A DNA stretch of 8,087 bases, taken from assembly GCA_024277405.1 (NCBI GenBank), contig JAJRVI010000065.1, positions 1 to 8,087 of the forward strand, given 5' to 3'. How positions within the stretch are numbered: position 1 is the first letter of the stretch; every line of letters begins with the position of its first letter. The position numbers were made by a program, and so were the translations under genes. The notes under the pieces are model-generated. The model searched no databases and had not been told where the DNA came from. It was given only the letters and a program-made list of their open reading frames with translations. The stretch is from Fidelibacterota bacterium (GTDB lineage: Bacteria > Bipolaricaulota > Bipolaricaulia > Bipolaricaulales > Bipolaricaulaceae). This document shows positions 5,426 through 8,087 of this stretch, piece after piece.

Positions 5426-6490
5426 TCAACCGCAAACGCTGGCACGAGGGGCTACCTCCCCCGTCGTCCCGTCCTCCCGCAAGTAGTTCCAGAGGAAAGC
5501 GAGCAGTATCCCCACGAACAACCCCAAGACGCCGGCCACCGCCAGGTTCATCCCACGGTTCGGCCCCACCGGTTCCCCCGATCCGTTCGGGCCCCGGATC
5601 ACACGGAGGATGGAGTCCCTGTCCCGGAGCTCCCGCAGGAGGGCCTCCTCTTCCTGCAGCGAGAGAAGCTCCGTTTTGGCGTCCACATACCGCCCGCTGA
5701 TCTGGCCGAAGTAAAGGATCCCCAGCCGGTCCACCCCGTCGATCAGGCTCTCCACCGGGCGCAGGCGACTGAACAGGAGGTCCACCTCCTTCTCCGCCAG
5801 CGCGCCCTCCAGCGTGCGGCGTTCCGACCCAACCTCGATCTGGAGGAGTGACGGATCCTTCTTGATCTCCTCGATCTTCGCGCGGATCTCGTCCCGTTGT
5901 CTCAAGGCCTCCCGGTAAGCCTTGTCCACGAAGCCCTGCCACTCCGAGATCTGTGCCTCGAGGGTCTTTTTGCGTAATGAGATCTCGCTGAGGCGCAGGG
6001 CGATCGCCTCCGCCAGGTCCCGGGCGTAAGCGTCCCGGAGGCCATCGGCCACCGCCCCCAACATGTTCACGAGATCCGCCGGGGATCCGGGCCCCTCCAG
6101 GGTTATGGAAACCAAATCCTCTTTGGTCTCGAATTTCGCGTGATCCAAAAACCATCGCACCCCATCGGCGCTCCCCAGCACGCCGGCGAGCAAGTTCTGG
6201 TCCCGCGCCCGTTCCGTGACCTCCTGCGGCGTGGGCATGGAAAAGGAACCCGGGAGCCGTGGGAGCTTCTCGATGGCGAGCACGAGGGAGGCGCGGTAGA
6301 TATCCGGGGAGCGAAAGGAGATCAGCGCGGAAACGCCGAGGGCCACCACCACTGTGGCCAGCACGATCCACTTCCCGCGCCAAAGGATCCGGATGTAATC
6401 CCGCAGATCCACTTCGTAGTAATCTAGCTCTTCCCGCCGCGGATAATCCGGCGAAGCTCGTCCAGGCGTGCCCTTATTTTCCTCTCCCAT
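5426..6490 (-). CDS. Wzz-like polysaccharide chain-length / co-polymerase membrane protein
   Basis: This 354-residue inner-membrane protein has the Wzz/polysaccharide co-polymerase plan. A cytoplasmic N-terminus with VDLRDYIRILWRGKW leads to TM1 (about 41-58), then a large extracytoplasmic domain rich in predicted coiled coil (about 160-212 and 280-300), and TM2 (about 314-335) preceded by the proline-containing PVGPNRG that is common in the family. Such proteins set the length of O-antigen or exopolysaccharide chains made by Wzy-type systems. There is no C-terminal tyrosine-kinase domain. No glycosyltransferase, wzx or wzy is nearby, so its pathway is unknown. The start at ATG 6490 is supported by AAGGAGG 4 bases upstream, although it overlaps the rarA coding sequence by 67 bases. 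An alternative is another two-TM coiled-coil protein of the same superfamily. Confidence 0.8.
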   Translation of the reverse strand: MGEENKGTPGRASPDYPRREELDYYEVDLRDYIRILWRGKWIVLATVVVALGVSALISFRSPDIYRASLVLAIEKLPRLPGSFSMPTPQEVTERARDQNLLAGVLGSADGVRWFLDHAKFETKEDLVSITLEGPGSPADLVNMLGAVADGLRDAYARDLAEAIALRLSEISLRKKTLEAQISEWQGFVDKAYREALRQRDEIRAKIEEIKKDPSLLQIEVGSERRTLEGALAEKEVDLLFSRLRPVESLIDGVDRLGILYFGQISGRYVDAKTELLSLQEEEALLRELRDRDSILRVIRGPNGSGEPVGPNRGMNLAVAGVLGLFVGILLAFLWNYLREDGTTGEVAPRASVCG

Positions 6491-7719
6491 CCGGCCTCCT
6501 TGGGGTGGTAATACTCCTTCCCGGCGAGTGAGGGCGGCAGCGATTCCATCGGTGCTACCCCACCGGGATAATCATGAGCATACCTGTACCCCTGGCCGTA
6601 TCCAAGGTCCCGCATGGTCTCCGTCACCGGGTTCCGCAGGTGCAGGGGCACGGGCTCGTTCACCGTCCGTTGCACGTCCGCCTTCGCCTCCTCGAACCCC
6701 GCGTACAGCGCGTTGGACTTCGGCACCAACGCCAGGTACGCCGCGGCCTCCGCCAATGCGAGGTCCGCTTCGGGCATGCCCACGTATTCCACCGCTTGGG
6801 CCGCCGCCACCGCCACCCGCAGCGCATTGGGGTCGGCGAGGCCGATGTCTTCCGTGGCGATGCGGATCAAGCGGCGGGCGATGTAACGGGGATCCTCCCC
6901 GGATTCGAGCATCCGCGCCAGCCAGTACAACGCCGCGTCCACGTCGGAATTGCGGATCGATTTGTGGAGGGCCGAGATCAGGTTGTAGTGCTCCTCCCCG
7001 GCGCGGTCGTACCGGGGGGCCTTACGCCCCAGGGCCCGCTCCGCGGCCTCCAGCGTTATCTCCCCCTCCCCGTAGGCGAGCACCACCGTCTCCAGGGCCG
7101 AGAGGAGCCGGCGCGCGTCCCCGTCCGCGTACCGGATGAAGAGATCCTCGACCTCTGGGGCCAACCGCACCCGCCCCCCGAACCCCCGCTCGTCGACCAG
7201 GGCCCGGCGCAGGAGCTCCCGCAGGTCCTCCTCCCCGAGGGGTTCGAACACGAAGAGCTGGGCCCGCGATAGCAGCGCCGGCCGCAGGACGAAGGAGGGG
7301 TTCTCCGTCGTCGCCCCGATGAAGTAGATCGACCCCTCCTCCAGATAGGGGAGGAGCACGTCCTGCTGGGAGCGGTTGAACCGGTGGATCTCGTCCAGGA
7401 ACAGGAGATCGCGTTTCCCCGCCTTCCGCCACAGTTCCCGGGAGGACTCGAGGACCTTCCTCACCTCCGCGGTCCCCACCAGCGAGGCCGAGAGCCACAC
7501 GAACTTGGCGCCGACACGCTTGGCGATGATCCGCCCCACCGTGGTCTTCCCCGTCCCCGGGGGACCCCAGAAGATGAGGGCGTGGAAGGCCCCCTTCTCG
7601 ATCAGGGCACGCAGAGGTCCATTGGGACCGAGGAGGTGTCGTTGACCCACAACCTCATCCAGGTCCCGGGGCCGCAGTCGTTCGGCGAGGGGGGATTCTC
7701 CCTGCCAGAGACCGGGCAT
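6424..7719 (-). CDS. rarA: Replication-associated recombination protein A (RarA/MgsA), AAA+ ATPase
   Basis: The 431-residue product is full length for RarA/MgsA/WRNIP1. It opens with PLAERLRPRDLDEVVGQ (10-26). Walker A GPPGTGKTT is at 52-60, Walker B LLFLDEIHRFNRSQQD at 105-120, sensor 1 GATTENPSF at 135-143 and the arginine-finger region ALLSR ends at 152. The C-terminal MgsA helical/tetramerisation domain includes SDVDAALYWLARMLESGEDP, EDIGLADP, VPLHLRNPVT and YAHDYPGG. The family acts at stalled replication forks and on SSB-coated DNA ends. The ATG at 7719 gives a normal N-terminus but has no recognisable Shine-Dalgarno sequence, and an AT-rich -10-like box ends 9 bases before it, so the message may be leaderless or nearly so (inference). 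The 3' end overlaps the Wzz-like gene by 67 bases; no functional link between them is evident. Confidence 0.96.
   Translation of the reverse strand: MPGLWQGESPLAERLRPRDLDEVVGQRHLLGPNGPLRALIEKGAFHALIFWGPPGTGKTTVGRIIAKRVGAKFVWLSASLVGTAEVRKVLESSRELWRKAGKRDLLFLDEIHRFNRSQQDVLLPYLEEGSIYFIGATTENPSFVLRPALLSRAQLFVFEPLGEEDLRELLRRALVDERGFGGRVRLAPEVEDLFIRYADGDARRLLSALETVVLAYGEGEITLEAAERALGRKAPRYDRAGEEHYNLISALHKSIRNSDVDAALYWLARMLESGEDPRYIARRLIRIATEDIGLADPNALRVAVAAAQAVEYVGMPEADLALAEAAAYLALVPKSNALYAGFEEAKADVQRTVNEPVPLHLRNPVTETMRDLGYGQGYRYAHDYPGGVAPMESLPPSLAGKEYYHPKEAGWERKIRARLDELRRIIRGGKS
6495..6501 (-). promoter_or_regulatory. Strong ribosome binding site AAGGAGG inside rarA for the Wzz-like gene
   Basis: The minus strand reads AAGGAGG, 4 bases before the ATG at 6490. 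It lies inside the rarA frame and is the main reason for accepting the 67-base gene overlap. Confidence 0.7.
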
Positions 7720-7728
7720 TTCGCGGTT

Positions 7729-7734
7729 ATTTTA
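7729..7734 (-). promoter_or_regulatory. -10-like box TAAAAT just before rarA
   Basis: The minus strand reads TTAAAATAACC in an AT-rich island (7727-7746) within otherwise GC-rich DNA. TAAAAT matches the bacterial -10 consensus at 5 of 6 bases; a start 6-8 bases later would fall at about 7721-7723, only a few bases before the ATG at 7719. No good -35 element is visible, because that position is occupied by the preceding GC-rich stem. Confidence 0.35.
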
Positions 7735-7740
7735 ACGTAT

Positions 7741-7764
7741 AAAAATCCGCGGGCGGCCCACGCG
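7741..7764 (-). terminator. Candidate intrinsic terminator between yebC and rarA
   Basis: On the minus strand a GC-rich stem-loop (7764-7748; CGCG-T-GG paired with CCCGCG, one bulged T, tetraloop GCCG) is followed after GGA by a run of five Ts (7745-7741). This is the classic arrangement for ending the yebC transcript. The stem is short, which limits confidence. Confidence 0.5.
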
Positions 7765-7809
7765 ATGGCCGGCGACGCACTGCGCTACAGCTCCCGTTCG
7801 TCGGCCATC
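7764..7809. repeat. Inverted repeat with 12-base arms in the yebC-rarA gap
   Basis: Left arm 7764-7775 (GATGGCCGGCGA) and right arm 7798-7809 (TCGTCGGCCATC) are complementary at 11 of 12 positions; the one mismatch would be a G-U pair in a plus-strand RNA. The loop is 22 bases. An A-run (7810-7815) follows on the plus strand, so it is not a terminator in that direction. On the minus strand the corresponding T-run precedes the stem. Confidence 0.5.
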
Positions 7810-7848
7810 AAAAAACACCCGATGACGACACGCGGACCATTGGGCCTC

Positions 7849-7871
7849 GCGCCCCCGCTCGACGGGGGCGC
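7849..7871. repeat. Perfect 9-bp GC hairpin downstream of yebC
   Basis: GCGCCCCCG (7849-7857) and CGGGGGCGC (7863-7871) are exact reverse complements with a 5-base loop. It lies 37 bases past the yebC stop in transcript direction. No T-run follows it on either strand, but it could protect the yebC mRNA 3' end or act with the later stem-loops in termination. Confidence 0.5.
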
Positions 7872-7907
7872 ACCGGCTAAGGAAAAAACGGGAAGCGCCG
7901 CCCGGAC

Positions 7908-8087
7908 TCAACCCGCCACCTTGGCGAGGATCTCGTCGGGGATGTCGAAGTTGGCCACCACTTCCTGGACGTCATCCTGGTCGTCCAGGGCCTCCAGGAG
8001 CTTGAGCAGTTGCTCGGCTTCCTTCCCCTCCACCCTCACGGTGGTCTTGGGTACCATCACGAGCTCGGCCTGGGTTACCGCGATCCC
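7908..8087 (-). CDS. yebC: YebC/TACO1-family protein, C-terminal 59 residues, 5' end outside window
   Basis: Only the last 59 codons and a TGA stop are present; the gene starts beyond position 8087. The visible protein includes AELVMVPKTTVRVEG, then EAEQLLKLLEALDDQDDVQEVVANFDIPDEIL, which is the characteristic end of the YebC/PmpR/TACO1 family (LLEALDDQDDVQ-V-NFDIPDE). Members have been described as DNA-binding regulators and, more recently, as translation factors that help ribosomes through proline-rich stretches. This small fragment does not distinguish the two roles. A structured 188-base gap with a candidate terminator separates it from rarA, so it is probably a separate transcription unit. 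Confidence 0.9.
   Translation of the reverse strand, partial: GIAVTQAELVMVPKTTVRVEGKEAEQLLKLLEALDDQDDVQEVVANFDIPDEILAKVAG

Noticed and set aside
7777..7800. Minus-strand micro-ORF of 7 codons (MADEREL) beginning near 7806 in the yebC-rarA gap
   Set aside because: It has no ribosome binding site and falls inside an inverted repeat; an open frame this short is expected by chance.

Overview
All eight genes in this 8.1 kb window lie on the minus strand, so the window is described here from high to low coordinates. The DNA is GC-rich, with few and short gaps; no stretch longer than 190 bases lacks a gene. The gene set (an HdrA/MvhD/MvhG-type redox module, a ferredoxin-dependent 2-oxoacid oxidoreductase gamma subunit, a sugar-type ABC ATPase, an IclR regulator and a two-TM chain-length protein) points to an anaerobic bacterium, possibly thermophilic and possibly living by H2/CO2 or acetogen-like metabolism. 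A deep-branching phylum such as Bipolaricaulota (Acetothermia) would fit, but that is a low-confidence guess from gene content only.

Layout. 8087-7908: the C-terminal end of a YebC/TACO1-family gene. 7907-7720: a structured 188-base gap with three inverted repeats, one of them a credible intrinsic terminator, followed by an AT-rich -10-like box just before the next gene. 7719-6424: rarA (mgsA), a replication-associated AAA+ ATPase. 6490-5426: a Wzz-like polysaccharide chain-length/co-polymerase protein that overlaps rarA by 67 bases and has its own strong ribosome binding site inside rarA. 5365-4637 and 4617-3514: an IclR-family regulator followed 19 bases later by an orphan CUT1-type (MalK/UgpC/MsmK) ABC ATPase, probably one operon. 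3436-1: a tightly packed redox operon, korC-like gamma subunit, hdrA, mvhD, mvhG (cut off by the window edge), joined by overlaps or very short gaps.

How the genes work together. HdrA carries FAD and several Fe-S clusters. In methanogens it is the flavin-bifurcating core of HdrABC-MvhAGD, MvhD passes electrons between the hydrogenase and HdrA, and MvhG is the small hydrogenase subunit. Here HdrB/HdrC are not visible and the large subunit MvhA would lie beyond position 1. The 2-oxoacid oxidoreductase gamma subunit at the head of the operon suggests a link between ferredoxin-dependent 2-oxoacid metabolism and this electron-transfer module (inference).

The most unusual signal is a set of three short arrays, each exactly four copies of a degenerate 7-base unit (GGTGATG or its complement CATCACC), placed at gene junctions of this redox operon. 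They are translated: one forms a His/Ser/Thr-rich N-terminal extension of HdrA, one forms the last five residues and stop codon of MvhD, and one forms an N-terminal extension of MvhG. The two at the mvhD-mvhG junction are in opposite orientation and can fold into a 27-bp imperfect hairpin around the mvhG start region. A second notable structure is a perfect 12-bp inverted repeat whose 3' arm, in the mRNA, contains the TTG start of the korC-like gene.
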